64,000 nt of DNA from Arthrobacter sp. Hiyo4 (GCA_002370555.1 AP014718.1:2666001-2730000); one strand, 5' to 3'; positions 21,072-31,080 are shown, numbered from the stretch's first letter. The notes: generated by a model from the letters alone, not told the origin. Program-made: numbers and translations.

Positions 21072-21446
21072 ATGCCGGAACGATCAGAGCGCGGGGCAGC
21101 CGCCGTCGAGTTCGCGCTCCTGCTACCTGTGCTCCTGATGCTGGTGCTAGGAACCATTGAATTCGGCCGAGTCTACAACGCCCAGATCACCCTCACGAAT
21201 GCCGCCCGCGACGGCGTCCGCGTCATGGCTATTGCTAATGACCCCGCCGGCGCCAAAACCGCGGCAAAGAACGCGGCTGCAAGTGTCAGCACTACCATCC
21301 CGGACTCCGACATCACGTTAAGCACCCAGGTGTGCAGCACCGGCGCCCAGGTGACACTCACCATCAGTTACAACCTGTCCAGCATCACCGGTATCGCCGG
21401 CCCGTTTCCCATGACAGGAAAAGGAGTCATGTTGTGCGGCGGCTGA
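21072..21446 (+). CDS. TadE-like pseudopilin, second Tad locus
   Basis: 124 residues starting MPERSERGAAAVEFALLLPVLL, with a prepilin-type cleavage site close to the N-terminus and Glu at +5. Outside part: IEFGRVYNAQITLTNAARDGVR, then a Ser/Thr-rich region with a CSTGAQ cysteine, ending KGVMLCGG. A GAAAGGGTGGCGG box precedes the ATG. It overlaps the next gene by 13 bases, exactly as in the first locus. Confidence 0.88.
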   Translation: MPERSERGAAAVEFALLLPVLLMLVLGTIEFGRVYNAQITLTNAARDGVRVMAIANDPAGAKTAAKNAAASVSTTIPDSDITLSTQVCSTGAQVTLTISYNLSSITGIAGPFPMTGKGVMLCGG

Positions 21447-22473
21447 GCGGAGACGAGCAAACCCAGGATCGCGGCAGCATCACGGTCATCGTGGCAATCC
21501 TCATGGTGACTCTCCTCGGCTTCGTGGCGATCGCGGTCGATGTCGGCGTCATTTACTCAGAACGCGCGCAACTGCAAAACGGCGCGGACGCCTCCGCCAT
21601 TGCACTAGCCCAGAAATGCGCCCGCGAGGCCGCGGATCCTCTCTGTTCAACGACGTCGTCACTCGCCGCGAGCCTCGCCAACCAGAACGCCTTGGACGGC
21701 ATGAGTAAGGTGCATTCCATAGATTTGGACAAGACTGCCCGGACGGTATCGGTAACGACGTCCGCGAAGGAAACCGGCGGGGTGGATAACTCGGTGTCCC
21801 TCTTCTTCGCGGACATACTCGGCGTCCCCACCAAAGAGGTCGGGGCACGGTCCTCAGCAGTCTGGGCAGTCCCCGGGCCGGACGCACAGCCTTCCCCCTG
21901 GCCTTCTCCATCTGCCAGGTGAAGGGCCACATCGACGGTTCGCTGCAACTTCTCCAGGATTACGGCAACAATACCAACCCGGACTGCAACTACGGCCCCT
22001 CCGGTGCAGCCGTAGCAGGCGGCTTCGGCTGGCTGTCCCCTGACACCGGCATGTGCGGCGGCACCATCGATCTCGCCCTCAGTGAAGGCGGCAGTGATAC
22101 GGGTAACAACGCCCCGGGAAACTGCTCCGCGGAACTCAACCGCTGGGCCAGTGAGATTACTGCCGGACGAGAGATCATCGTCCTGCTGCCCGTTTTCAAC
22201 AGCGTTGTCGGCACTGGGACAGGCGCCGTGTACGGCTTGGTATCTTTCGCCGCCTTCAAAGTCACTGGCTGGAAGTTCACCGGCAACGCGGGGCTCCCCT
22301 ACGAATTCCGCAGCGGAATATCATCAACCACAGGAGTCACGTCGTTGACCGAATGCAAGGGGGATTGTCGTGGGATCATTGGCAGCTTCGTCAAATACGT
22401 TTCCCTCGCCGACGGCTACACGCTGGGACCCGTGGACGAGTACGGGGCCACCATCGCGCGTATGACCCTATAG
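21434..22473 (+). CDS. TadG-like pilus assembly protein, second Tad locus, one frameshift
   Basis: The GTG inside the end of tadE gives RRLSGDEQTQDRGSITVIVAIL, with one membrane helix and then VIYSERAQLQNGADASAIALAQKC, the Tad/TadG N-terminal domain. Near 21880 one base is missing in a G/C-rich run. The correct frame continues TAFPLAFSICQVKGHIDGSL. The outside part then shows PDCNYGP, GGFGWLSPDTGMCGG and GNCSAELNRW, the same order of cysteines and GGFGWL as the paralogue. The restored length is 346 residues. Confidence 0.82.
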
Positions 22474-22511
22474 TCCATTCGCACCCGCTAACCCCGAACC
22501 AGGAGTAAAAA

Positions 22512-23270
22512 GTGAAGTCTCGCCTGCTGGCAGGAACGGCTGCGATTGCATTGGCGATTGTGGGCGCCCTTCTTATCATCTTCTACGCCCAGGGCGCGGA
22601 CCAGCGTGCCATGGCGACGATGGAGCCCGTGAATGTCCTCGTGGTCAAGGCGGCAATTCCCGCCGGCACCCCCGTTAACGAGATGGCAGCGTCCCTTGCC
22701 CTTGAGCAGGTCCCCGCCGCCGGCGTCGCCGACACCGCGCTGAGCACCCTGGACAACTCCGCAGGCAACGTCAGCGCCGTGGACCTCGTGCCGGGTGAGC
22801 AACTCCTCGCCGAGCGGCTCGTCGCTCCGGAGGAGGTCAAGGCCCAGGGCGCCGCGGAAGTCCCGGCCGGTTTCCAGGAGGTGTCGTTCGAATTGGAGCC
22901 CAAAAGAGTAGTCGGCGGACGCATCGAGGTCGGAAACCATGTGGGCTTCTTTCTCTCGTTCGACAACGGCGCAGTCAAAGACAAACCCGACAACGCGTCC
23001 AGCCAGCTGACTGTCCGCAAGGCCTTGGTGACGGCGGTCCAACGCGCACCGCAGGCCGCGCCGGCCGAGAAACCGGTGGCAGGACAACCCGACCCGAAGG
23101 AGACCACCCTTCCTGAGGGCTCGCTGATGCTCACTGTCGCGGTCAACGACGTCGACGCCGGCAAGATCGTCTTCGCCTCCGAGTTCGGCCGCATCTGGCT
23201 CACCAAGGAACCCCTCGACGCCCAAGACAACGGACCCCGCATTGAGCGCAAGGACGTGGTCTACAAGTGA
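22512..23270 (+). CDS. CpaB/RcpC-like SAF-domain pilus protein, second Tad locus
   Basis: 252 residues: an N-terminal helix (LLAGTAAIALAIVGALLIIFYA), a SAF domain (VNVLVVKAAIPAGTPV to VDLVPGEQLLAERLV), and a C-terminal domain with GGRIEVGNHVGFF and FGRIWLTKEP. GTG start after an AGGAGTAAAA box. In frame throughout. Its stop overlaps the cpaE start by GTGA, mirroring the first locus. Confidence 0.86.
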   Translation: MKSRLLAGTAAIALAIVGALLIIFYAQGADQRAMATMEPVNVLVVKAAIPAGTPVNEMAASLALEQVPAAGVADTALSTLDNSAGNVSAVDLVPGEQLLAERLVAPEEVKAQGAAEVPAGFQEVSFELEPKRVVGGRIEVGNHVGFFLSFDNGAVKDKPDNASSQLTVRKALVTAVQRAPQAAPAEKPVAGQPDPKETTLPEGSLMLTVAVNDVDAGKIVFASEFGRIWLTKEPLDAQDNGPRIERKDVVYK

Positions 23271-24462
23271 GCCGCTTCGTCCTGCTCTCCCCCAACGCCG
23301 ATTTTGACCACAAACTTCGCCACGCCGTAACGAACGGAATCCGGGGTTCGGTGCAGACCATCGCCTCCGACGTTCTTCCTGCGGGTCCGCAGGAACTGTT
23401 CGCCCTCCTCGACCAGGAGCAGCCCGAGGTCCTCATCATCGGGCCGGACGTTTCCATTGACGAGGCGCTGCGTTTTGCAAAGGTCTTCGACGTCCAGCTA
23501 CCGGGCCTCAGCATTGTCCTCGTCAGCGATGCCGATCCATCGGTCCTTCTTCACGCCATGCGGGCAGGGATCAGGGATATCTTGAGCCCCGTCGCCGATG
23601 CCGCGGAGATCCGCGTCCTCCTGGAACACGCCTGCCAGTCCTTCGCCACCCGGAACCGTACCTTCGACGCACCGCCTGCCGAAAATGCCGGCAAAGGCCT
23701 CGTCGTGGGCGTCTTCTCCCCCAAGGGCGGCGTGGGCAAGACCACCCTCGCCACGAACATCGCCATCGGGCTTGGCCGGATCGCGCCCATGAGCGTTGTC
23801 ATCGTTGACCTGGACCTCCAGTTCGGCGACGTCGCCTCCGGCCTTTACCTCAATCCCGAGCACACCGTCACGGATGCCGTGTCACCGGCCGCAGCACAGG
23901 ACTCCCTGGTCCTCAAGGCCTTCCTTACCGTCCATCCGGCCGGTATTTACGCCCTCTGCGCGCCGCCAACCCCGGTGGACGCAGACCACATCACGCCCGA
24001 ACAGATCACGCACTTGCTGGAGCAACTGGCACGGGAGTTCCAGTACGTGGTCCTGGACACCGCGCCCGGACTCCCCGAGATCGGGATGGCGGCCATGGAA
24101 CAGTGCACGGATGTGGTATGGGTCAGCGGCATGGACATCCCCAGCCTCCGCGGCCTGCGGTCCGGCCTGGAAGTTCTCCGGCAACTGGAGATCACACCGG
24201 AGTCACGGCATGTAGTCCTGAACATGGCCGATGCCAAGGCGGGCCTGACAGTCCAGGACGTCGAGGCCACCATCGGCGCTCCCGTGGACATCAGCATCCC
24301 GCGTTCCCGTGCCGTTGCACTGTCCACCAACCGGGAATCCCGGTTCTGCAGGAATCCAAGAGGGATCCTGCAGTCAAGAGCCTCAAGCAGTTGGTGGAAC
24401 GCTTCAACCCCGCCTGGCGGACCCAGGCCCAGCGCAAGCTTCACCGAAGGGTGGTCATCTAA
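23267..24462 (+). CDS. CpaE/TadZ-like pilus localisation ATPase, second Tad locus, one frameshift
   Basis: A receiver-like N-terminal domain (FVLLSPNADFDHK to AGIRDILSP), P-loop KGGVGKTT at about residue 153, VVIVDLDLQFGDVASGL, and VVLDTAPGLPE. The frame breaks at about 24332: CGGGAATCC should read CGGGGAATCC, giving STNRGIPVLQESKRDPAVKSLKQLVERF and the ending QRKLHRRVVI. The restored length is 398 residues, the same as its paralogue. GTG start. The stop shares one base with the cpaF start (TAATG). Confidence 0.9.
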
Positions 24463-25979
24463 TGAAACTCTCCGACCGGATCAACGCAGTCCAGGACAGA
24501 AAACAGGCGCCCCAGCCGGCGGTAGCCCTTCAAGCGGCTGTCAAGGGCCCGACGCCGCTCCGGAGCACGGCACCACCGCCGTCGGCGAGAGCGGCACGAG
24601 TGGAGGAACCCGCTGGTACCCAGCCAGCCGTCGTCGTGCCTTCACCCTCCAGTTCCCTGGTATCCAGCGCTCAAGCACCGAAGGCCCAACCGGTGGATGT
24701 CTTTGCTGCGATGAAACTGCGTGCTGCGAACGCCCTCTTTGAACGGATGGGTACGCGGTTCAACGATGCGTCAGTGACAGAACATGAGCTCCGGAGCACT
24801 GCGAAGGAAGAGCTCACCAAGATCATTGACGCGGAGCAGGTTCCACTGTCCGCTGAGGAACGCATCCGGCTGGTCCGCGATGTCGCCGACGACGTCCTCG
24901 GTTATGGCCCGCTACAGCGTTTGCTAGACGATCCCGCGGTCACGGAAATCATGGTCAACCGGATGGACCAGATCTACGTTGAGCGAAAAGGCAAACTCAT
25001 CCTCACCGAATCCCGCTTCAGCTCGGAAGAGCACCTGCGCAAAGTCATCGAGCGGATCGTGTCCAAAGTGGGACGCCGGATTGATGAATCCTCGCCTCTG
25101 GTGGACGCTCGGCTCGAAGACGGCTCACGCGTCAACGCCGTCATCCCGCCCCTGGCCGTTGGCGGATCATCGCTGACCATTCGAAAGTTCAGCAAGGTAC
25201 CCCTGACGGTCCGCAACCTGATTGACTTCGGCACCCTGACCCCGGAGATGGCTGAACTGCTGGACGCCTGTGTGAAGGCCAAACTGAATATCATCGTGTC
25301 CGGCGGCACCGGAACCGGCAAGACGACCCTACTTAATGTCCTGTCCTCGTTCCTTCCGGGAGACGAACGGATCGTGACCATCGAGGACGCCGTGGAGCTG
25401 CAGATCCAACAGCAGCATGTGGTCCGGCTTGAAAGCCGTCCGCCGAACACGGAAGGCAAGGGCGAAGTGACCATCCGCGAACTGCTGCGCAATTCCCTGC
25501 GTATGCGGCCGGACCGCATCGTGGTGGGTGAGGTCCGCGGTGGCGAATCCCTTGACATGCTGCAGGCTATGAACACCGGCCACGATGGCTCTCTTTCCAC
25601 GGTGCACTCCAACTCGCCCCGCGACGCCGTCGCCCGTCTGGAAACGCTGGTGCTTATGGCCGGCATGGACCTGCCGTTGCGGGCCATCCGTGAACAGATC
25701 GCGTCCGCTGTGAACCTTATTGTCCAGATCTCGCGCCTGCGGGACGGATCCCGCCGCATCACTCATGTGACTGAGGTCCAGGGCATGGAAGGGGACATCG
25801 TCACCCTCCAGGATGCGTTCGTTTTCGATTACTCGGCCGGGGTGGACGCCCATGGCCGGTTCCTTGGCAAACCCGTTGCCACCGGCATCCGGCCACGGTT
25901 CATTGACCGGTTCGAAGATCTCGGTATCCACGTCTCACCGGCGGTGTTTGCCGGTTCTCTCTCCCCGGTCGCTAAATGA
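24462..25979 (+). CDS. CpaF/TadA-type pilus assembly ATPase, second Tad locus
   Basis: 505 residues. It is longer than the first copy because of a Pro/Ala/Ser-rich linker at about residues 30-75. The ATG at 24462 was chosen because MKLSDRINAVQDRK matches the start MNLTKRLESIRG of the paralogue; the open frame extends upstream only as a shadow of cpaE. Walker A GGTGTGKTT is at about 281-289, the Asp box is VTIEDAVELQ, Walker B is RIVVGEVRGGE and the His box is GHDGSLSTVHSNS. From about residue 75 on, it is very similar to the first copy. Confidence 0.93.
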   Translation: MKLSDRINAVQDRKQAPQPAVALQAAVKGPTPLRSTAPPPSARAARVEEPAGTQPAVVVPSPSSSLVSSAQAPKAQPVDVFAAMKLRAANALFERMGTRFNDASVTEHELRSTAKEELTKIIDAEQVPLSAEERIRLVRDVADDVLGYGPLQRLLDDPAVTEIMVNRMDQIYVERKGKLILTESRFSSEEHLRKVIERIVSKVGRRIDESSPLVDARLEDGSRVNAVIPPLAVGGSSLTIRKFSKVPLTVRNLIDFGTLTPEMAELLDACVKAKLNIIVSGGTGTGKTTLLNVLSSFLPGDERIVTIEDAVELQIQQQHVVRLESRPPNTEGKGEVTIRELLRNSLRMRPDRIVVGEVRGGESLDMLQAMNTGHDGSLSTVHSNSPRDAVARLETLVLMAGMDLPLRAIREQIASAVNLIVQISRLRDGSRRITHVTEVQGMEGDIVTLQDAFVFDYSAGVDAHGRFLGKPVATGIRPRFIDRFEDLGIHVSPAVFAGSLSPVAK

Positions 25980-26917
25980 CCGCCGTGACACTTTACGTGG
26001 GGATCGTCGTACTGTTGGCGGCGATCAGCCTCCTCGGCATCGCGGTATTGGCCCCCGGCACCCCCGAGGTGTCGATGGACCGCCGTCGTCCGTTCGAATC
26101 CAACCCGCCGACGACGTTGACGCGCTTTGCGGCCTCCGCAGTGGCCTCCTTCGAGCGGATGCTGGGAAGACGTAATGTCCAGGTTTTTTCCCGCGCCCAG
26201 CTTGAAATCGCTGGACTCCGGCTGAGCCAGGCGGAATTTTTCATACTTGTGGCCGCCGGCGCTTGTGTGGGATTCCTCGTGGGCATCGTGACCGTCGGGC
26301 CCCTCATCGGGTTACTTCTGGCAATGCTGTCGCCCTTCGTAGGGCATCTCGTCCTGAATTATCTGGCCGGGAAGCGACGGGCGAAGTTTGACTCCCAGCT
26401 CGGCGACACGCTTCAGCTCCTCTCAGGCGGACTCCGCGCTGGCCACAGCATCCTTCGGGCGATCGACGCGGCCGCGGCGGAATCGCAGAAGCCGACCTCG
26501 GAGGAGATGCGGCGGGTGATCACGGAGACCAGTCTGGGCCGGGACATGCTGGCAACACTCAACGACACTGCCCTCCGGATGAAGAATGAGGACTTCGTCT
26601 GGGTTTCCCAGGCCATCCAGATCAACCGTGAAGTGGGCGGCAACCTCGCCGAAGTCATGGACCAGGTGAACGAGACCATCCGCGAGCGCAGTGAGATCAA
26701 GGGCCACATCAAGGCGCTTGCCGCCGAAGGCAAGTTCTCCGCCTACATCCTCATTGCCATGCCGTTCGGCATCGTGGCCATGCTGCTTTCGGTCAGCCCG
26801 AATTACATGAACCCGATGTTTACCCATCCCCTGGGATGGGGCATGATCGGCGCATCGTTTGTCCTCATGACCATCGGCGCACTGTGGATGCGCAAGATCA
26901 TCGACCTGAAGTTCTGA
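25976..26917 (+). CDS. TadB-like inner-membrane platform protein, second Tad locus
   Basis: 313 residues, intact. An N-terminal helix, two central helices, then the GspF domain with AKFDSQLGDTLQLLSGGLRAGHSIL and INREVGGNLAEVMDQVNETIRER, and C-terminal helices ending MRKIIDLKF. It supplies the correct 3' end against which the frameshift in the first tadB was recognised. ATGA overlap with cpaF. Confidence 0.92.
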   Translation: MTAVTLYVGIVVLLAAISLLGIAVLAPGTPEVSMDRRRPFESNPPTTLTRFAASAVASFERMLGRRNVQVFSRAQLEIAGLRLSQAEFFILVAAGACVGFLVGIVTVGPLIGLLLAMLSPFVGHLVLNYLAGKRRAKFDSQLGDTLQLLSGGLRAGHSILRAIDAAAAESQKPTSEEMRRVITETSLGRDMLATLNDTALRMKNEDFVWVSQAIQINREVGGNLAEVMDQVNETIRERSEIKGHIKALAAEGKFSAYILIAMPFGIVAMLLSVSPNYMNPMFTHPLGWGMIGASFVLMTIGALWMRKIIDLKF

Positions 26918-26920
26918 GAC

Positions 26921-27808
26921 ATGATGAACGCCCTGATTCCCCTCTCCGTTGTCCTGGTCTGCGTTCCCGTGGCCGCGATGGCCTGGTCAGTCCTGACAGC
27001 CGATCAAAAGGGCCGGGTAGTAACAGCCGAGCTCCTCAGCCGTGGCGCCTCTGTCTCAAGCTCAGTACCCGAACCCAAGGCAGGTCTGCTCGAATCCATT
27101 GGGCGGCGGCTGACGCCACCCACGTACGTCGCATTCCTGGACAGGCTCCTTTCGCTCGCCGGCCGGCCAGTTTCCACGCCCCTGGGAAAGGTCCTCGGTT
27201 CCAAGCTGGCCCTCGGGGTTGCGGGTGCGTCCCTCGGGATCTACCTGAGCGCGCTCGGAAGCACAACCATGATGAAACTGGCGGGCCTTTTCGTACTCTT
27301 CCTCGGCTATTTCATCCCGGACCTCCTGCTCTACAGCAAGGGCATGGAGCGCCAGAAGGCCATGCAGCTGGAGCTGGCCAACACCCTGGACCAGATGCTG
27401 ATCTCGGTGGAGGCCGGCCTTGGCTTCGAAGGGGCGATGGCCCGCGCCGGCGAAAACGGCAAGGGCCCGCTGGCCGAAGAGCTGGTGCGTACGCTGCAGG
27501 ACATGCAGGTGGGCCGGAGCCGCCGCGAGTCGTACCAAGCGCTGGCAGAGCGGACCAGCATTCCTGAACTTCGGAGCTTCGTCCAAGCCGTAATCCAGGC
27601 CGATACCTACGGCATCGCCATCAGCCGGGTGCTGCGGATCCAGGCAAAGGTCATGCGGGTAAAACGCCGCCAGCGTGCCGAGGAAAAGGCCATGAAACTG
27701 CCCGTGATGATCCTCTTTCCCCTGCTGTTCTTTATCTTTCCCGTGCTCTTCATTGCCATTCTGGGGCCGGCGGTTATCAACACGGTTGTCACATTCAGCG
27801 GGCAATGA
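26921..27808 (+). CDS. TadC-like inner-membrane platform protein, second Tad locus
   Basis: 295 residues, intact; start at the first of two consecutive Met codons, 3 bases after the tadB stop. Helix at the N-terminus, two central helices, a GspF domain with QLELANTLDQMLISVEAGLGFEGAM and RTLQDMQVGRSRRESY, then KRRQRAEEKAMKLPVM and final helices. The motif block is nearly identical to the first copy, while the N-terminal 80 residues have diverged. Confidence 0.92.
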   Translation: MMNALIPLSVVLVCVPVAAMAWSVLTADQKGRVVTAELLSRGASVSSSVPEPKAGLLESIGRRLTPPTYVAFLDRLLSLAGRPVSTPLGKVLGSKLALGVAGASLGIYLSALGSTTMMKLAGLFVLFLGYFIPDLLLYSKGMERQKAMQLELANTLDQMLISVEAGLGFEGAMARAGENGKGPLAEELVRTLQDMQVGRSRRESYQALAERTSIPELRSFVQAVIQADTYGIAISRVLRIQAKVMRVKRRQRAEEKAMKLPVMILFPLLFFIFPVLFIAILGPAVINTVVTFSGQ

Positions 27809-27901
27809 CCCCGAAAAATCATCATGCAAGGATGACTCAAGGTTTCCACAGGTTCTACTCAAGACGGACTCCGAAGTAACTACAGGAAGTAGCCTTGAAG
27901 C

Positions 27902-28366
27902 ATGGATAATCCACCACTCACCTCCAGCAGCGGGGGTGCCCCTGCCGAGCCGTCGGCTGCAGGGTCTGTTGTGGACATGCGGTCCGGACACCCGCTGACG
28001 GGAGAAGAGGCCATGCGCTGGGTCGAACCGGACATCCTGGCGGAGCTGGAAGAAGAACTGGACGGCCCCGAACTTGCGCTCGGCTTCGCCCGCGATTACG
28101 CCGCCCTGTGGGACCAGCGCTTCAGCCGCTTGGCTGGCGCCGTCCACACCGAGGACCGCCCCATTGCTTTGGACGCCGTCATCAGCCTGCGGATCACTTC
28201 AGCCATGGTGGGCGGGATCCGTTTGTCATTCCTGGCTCAAGCACTGGAGGATGCCATCCGCGGCAGCGACTTCGTCCAAAGCCAGGCACTGCTGGCAACC
28301 CTGGCAGAGCACGGCGTTCGTACAGTCTCTGAACTCCAGGCTAACTACATCCTCAAGAATGACTAG
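27902..28366 (+). CDS. HPt-like domain protein without the phospho-accepting histidine
   Basis: 154 residues. The first 35 are disordered (Ser/Gly/Pro-rich); the rest is helical. The segment LDAVISLRITSAMVGGIRLSFLAQALEDAI aligns by eye with the HPt core (pattern AHxLKGSAxxVGxxxL). The His position holds Ile or Val and the Lys-Gly holds Arg-Ile, so it should not carry phosphate. It starts about 90 bases after the second tadC, and its stop codon shares the palindrome CTAG with the stop of the convergent response regulator. It may act as a binding or adaptor protein for that two-component pair or for the pili; both are inference. Confidence 0.6.
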   Translation: MDNPPLTSSSGGAPAEPSAAGSVVDMRSGHPLTGEEAMRWVEPDILAELEEELDGPELALGFARDYAALWDQRFSRLAGAVHTEDRPIALDAVISLRITSAMVGGIRLSFLAQALEDAIRGSDFVQSQALLATLAEHGVRTVSELQANYILKND

Positions 28367-29166
28367 TGACCAGCCCCCGGCCAGCCCTGGAGGTCGGTTC
28401 TTGTTGGTGCGAGCCGGTAGCCCACTCCGCGCACAGTCTGAAGCCAGCGCGGTGACAGCGGATCCTCCCGAAGCTTGCGGCGCAGGTTCCCGACGTGGAC
28501 TTCCACGGCCCGCTCGTCAGCCTCACTGATATAGGCATCCGGCTCATAAAGGTCACCACGGACCGCTCGCACCAGATCGGACCGAGTACACACCGCACCC
28601 TCGCCGCGGAGCAAAGTATGCAGGAGGTCGAACTCGCTGCGCGTGAGGCCCAGGTTGACCTCACCAATCACCACCGTTCGGGTCCGGTAGTTCAGGATGA
28701 GCCCGTTGTGCTGGAAAACTCCAGTGTGGGTGAATGTCGCCGGCGCGGCCGGAGGCTCGGCCCATGTAGCCATCTGGGATGGACCGCTTACTTCATGGCG
28801 CGGCCTGCGCATCATGGCCGCCACCCTGGCCCTGAGTTCACGCGGCCTGAAGGGCTTCGCAATGTAGTCGTCCGCACCGGCGTTCAGTGCCGAGAGCAGA
28901 TCCGGCTCATCGGTCCGGCCGGTCAGCATCACAACGTAGGCATCACTGAAATTCCGGATGCGCCGCAGGACCTCAAACCCGTCGATGTCCGGAAGGCCGA
29001 TGTCCAGCGTGACCACCTGGGCCTTGTTATGTCGCACCACCTCAACGCCCTCCCGCCCCTCGGCGGCGGTATGGACCTCGAAACCCGCCTGGGTCAAGAC
29101 CCCCTCCAGGAGGTTCCTCACATCCACGTCGTCCTCGATTACTACTGCTACCCCAAGATCATCCAT
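28363..29166 (-). CDS. OmpR/PhoB-family response regulator
   Basis: A DNA-binding regulator of 267 residues. The receiver domain has the acidic pair (VIEDDVDV), phospho-Asp in VVTLDIGLPDIDG, the Thr switch (MLTGRT) and Lys in IAKPFRPRELR. A long linker with an Ala/Pro stretch follows, and the C-terminal winged helix has LTRSEFDLLHTLLRGEG, an acidic insertion (LYEPDAYISEADE), then VEVHVGNLRRKL and VRGVGYRLAP. The ATG at 29166 gives MDDLGVAVVIEDD; the open frame runs 22 residues further upstream but is not receiver-like. It is divergent from the histidine kinase, which is its likely partner. Confidence 0.9.
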   Translation of the reverse strand: MDDLGVAVVIEDDVDVRNLLEGVLTQAGFEVHTAAEGREGVEVVRHNKAQVVTLDIGLPDIDGFEVLRRIRNFSDAYVVMLTGRTDEPDLLSALNAGADDYIAKPFRPRELRARVAAMMRRPRHEVSGPSQMATWAEPPAAPATFTHTGVFQHNGLILNYRTRTVVIGEVNLGLTRSEFDLLHTLLRGEGAVCTRSDLVRAVRGDLYEPDAYISEADERAVEVHVGNLRRKLREDPLSPRWLQTVRGVGYRLAPTRTDLQGWPGAGH

Positions 29167-29420
29167 CGCTACCCCAACGCCAGGTGTATTTGGCCCCTCA
29201 TCAGCCCAGCGCCGATGCCAAATCCACTCCAACTCTCTCTACGGTACAAGTATGAACGGCAGATGACACTCCTCTTCACATTTCGTTCTGAAAAGTCAAT
29301 TACCATAACAGCACATACACACTAGGATTCGGAAGGTGTAGTGCTGCGACCAATGATCATTTGGGCGCATAAACTGGTTGGGGACGGAATTGGGGCCGTC
29401 AAGAAAGTTGGAGAGCCGGT

Positions 29421-31080
29421 ATGGCCGTACGTCCATCACCTCGGGGAATGGCCCTTAAATTCAAGAATCTGGGTCCACGCACCCAGGTCGCCTTGTGCCA
29501 GCTTCCGCTGGCCCTCATTGTCATCGTCATCGCCGTGATGACGCCCTATGCATGGCCTTCGCTGGTGGGCAGTCCCTCTATCTGGCTGGAATCGCCATGC
29601 ATGTCATTCTCTTCCTGGCATGTTTCCTTACTCCTTGGGAGCGTCTGCGTCGTAACGCCTACCTGGTGATTCCGATTCTTGACCTTCTCGCCATCGGGAT
29701 CCTGCGAAACGGCGCCGCACCGCTCCTCTCAGGATTGGCGATCCTGGTCATATTTCCCGTTATTTGGCTCGCCGCTTCCGGCATGCTGATCCGGACCAGC
29801 CTGGTGCTCAGCGCTGTGGGGCCGCTGTTTATCATGCTCCCGTCGCTGGCCGGAAGATTCCCAAATCTCACGGCAGCGGACATCACATCTCTTTTCCTCT
29901 TCCCGCTCATGATGCTCGCCGTTGCTTTTGCAATCCGGTTCGCAAGCGTCAATATGCGGGTACAGCAGCGGCAGTTGCAGACCATGGGAGAGGAACTCCG
30001 GGAGCTGCTCGCCGCGAGCCGGGAACGCGAGAAACTGCTGCTGACCATCCTGGACGCTACCGACGTCGGCATTGTTGCCGTCGATTCGAACGGTGACCAG
30101 CTGCTGGCCAACAACATGATGCGGCGTTGGCAGCACACCGCCGCACCGGCCGGCGTCGTGCCTGCCGACCACAGCGAACAAGAGGTCTTCGCCCGGGACA
30201 AAGTGACTCCACTACCGTCGGACAAACGCCCCTCCGGCGCGCCATCGAGGGTGAATCGTTCGCCGACTATCTCGTCTGGATCGGTGATGTCCCGCAGCAG
30301 CGGGCGGTGTCCACCGCCGCGAGGCCGTTAATGGACGACGGCGGCCGCCTCACCGGAGCGGTGGTCGTCTACAGCGACGTGACGGGGCTGGTTGAAGCCG
30401 TGGCCGCGAACGAGGAACTGGTATCGAACGTGTCCCACGAATTCCGGTCGCCGCTGAATTCCATCCTGGGCAACATCGACCTGGTGCTCGAGGACAGCGA
30501 CGGGCTCTCCGCCCTCACGGTCCAACGCCTTGGCGTGGTACAGCGCAACTCCGAACGGCTGCTTGCCCTGGTCTCGGACCTGACGCTCGAGGCCTCCGCC
30601 GCCCTGAAGGTCCACCCGAAGCGGACCGACATTTCCGGACTGGTGGAGACCAGCATCGGCTCCGCCCAGGCACAGGCGGAACGGTCAGCAGTAGCCCTGG
30701 TGGCCGACGTGCCCTCACCGCTCTGGGCCTTCGCCGACCCGCTGCGGATCGGGCAGGCACTGGACAATCTGGTGTCGAACGCCATCAAGTACTCCCCCGA
30801 CGGCGGCACTGTGACCATCAGCGCAGCCGGCACCGAGAACTGGGTCAAGCTTGTTGTCCGGGACACCGGCATGGGCATGGCACCGGAGGATGCGGCCAAG
30901 GTTTTCAGCCGGTTCTTCCGCGCCGAATCGGCCCGGGACGCAGCCATCCCGGGAGCCGGGCTGGGCCTGTCCATCACCAAGACCATCCTGGAACGCCACG
31001 GCGGGGCCATCGCTTGCTCCAGCGATTTAGGTGGCGGCAGCACCTTCACCATGACCCTGCCTGTCGAATCCGCTGGTTGA
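29421..31080 (+). CDS. Membrane histidine kinase, two frameshifts
   Basis: The sensor kinase of the adjacent response regulator. The start at 29421 has GGAGAG six bases upstream. About six membrane helices in residues 20-150 are followed by a coiled coil (MRVQQRQLQTMGEELREL), a PAS-like segment (LTILDATDVGIVAVDSNGD), HisKA with NVSHEFRSPLNSILGN, and HATPase with NLVSNAIKYSPDGG, DTGMGM and GAGLGLSITKTILERHGG. One-base losses in G runs near 29570 (GTGGGCAG) and 30219 (TCGGAC) break the frame. Restoring both gives about 553 residues. The input signal is not evident. Its TGA stop lies inside an intergenic repeat. Confidence 0.88.

Noticed and set aside
15264..27808. A type II or type IV secretion system instead of pili
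   Set aside because: Flp pilins with the class motif G|ATAVEY, TadE pseudopilins and TadB/TadC pairs define the Tad type; no secretin, VirB4 or DNA-transfer gene is present.
27902..31080. A complete phosphorelay (kinase, HPt, regulator)
   Set aside because: The HPt-like protein lacks the histidine, and the kinase is an ordinary HisKA/HATPase type without its own receiver domain, so direct transfer to the regulator is more likely.
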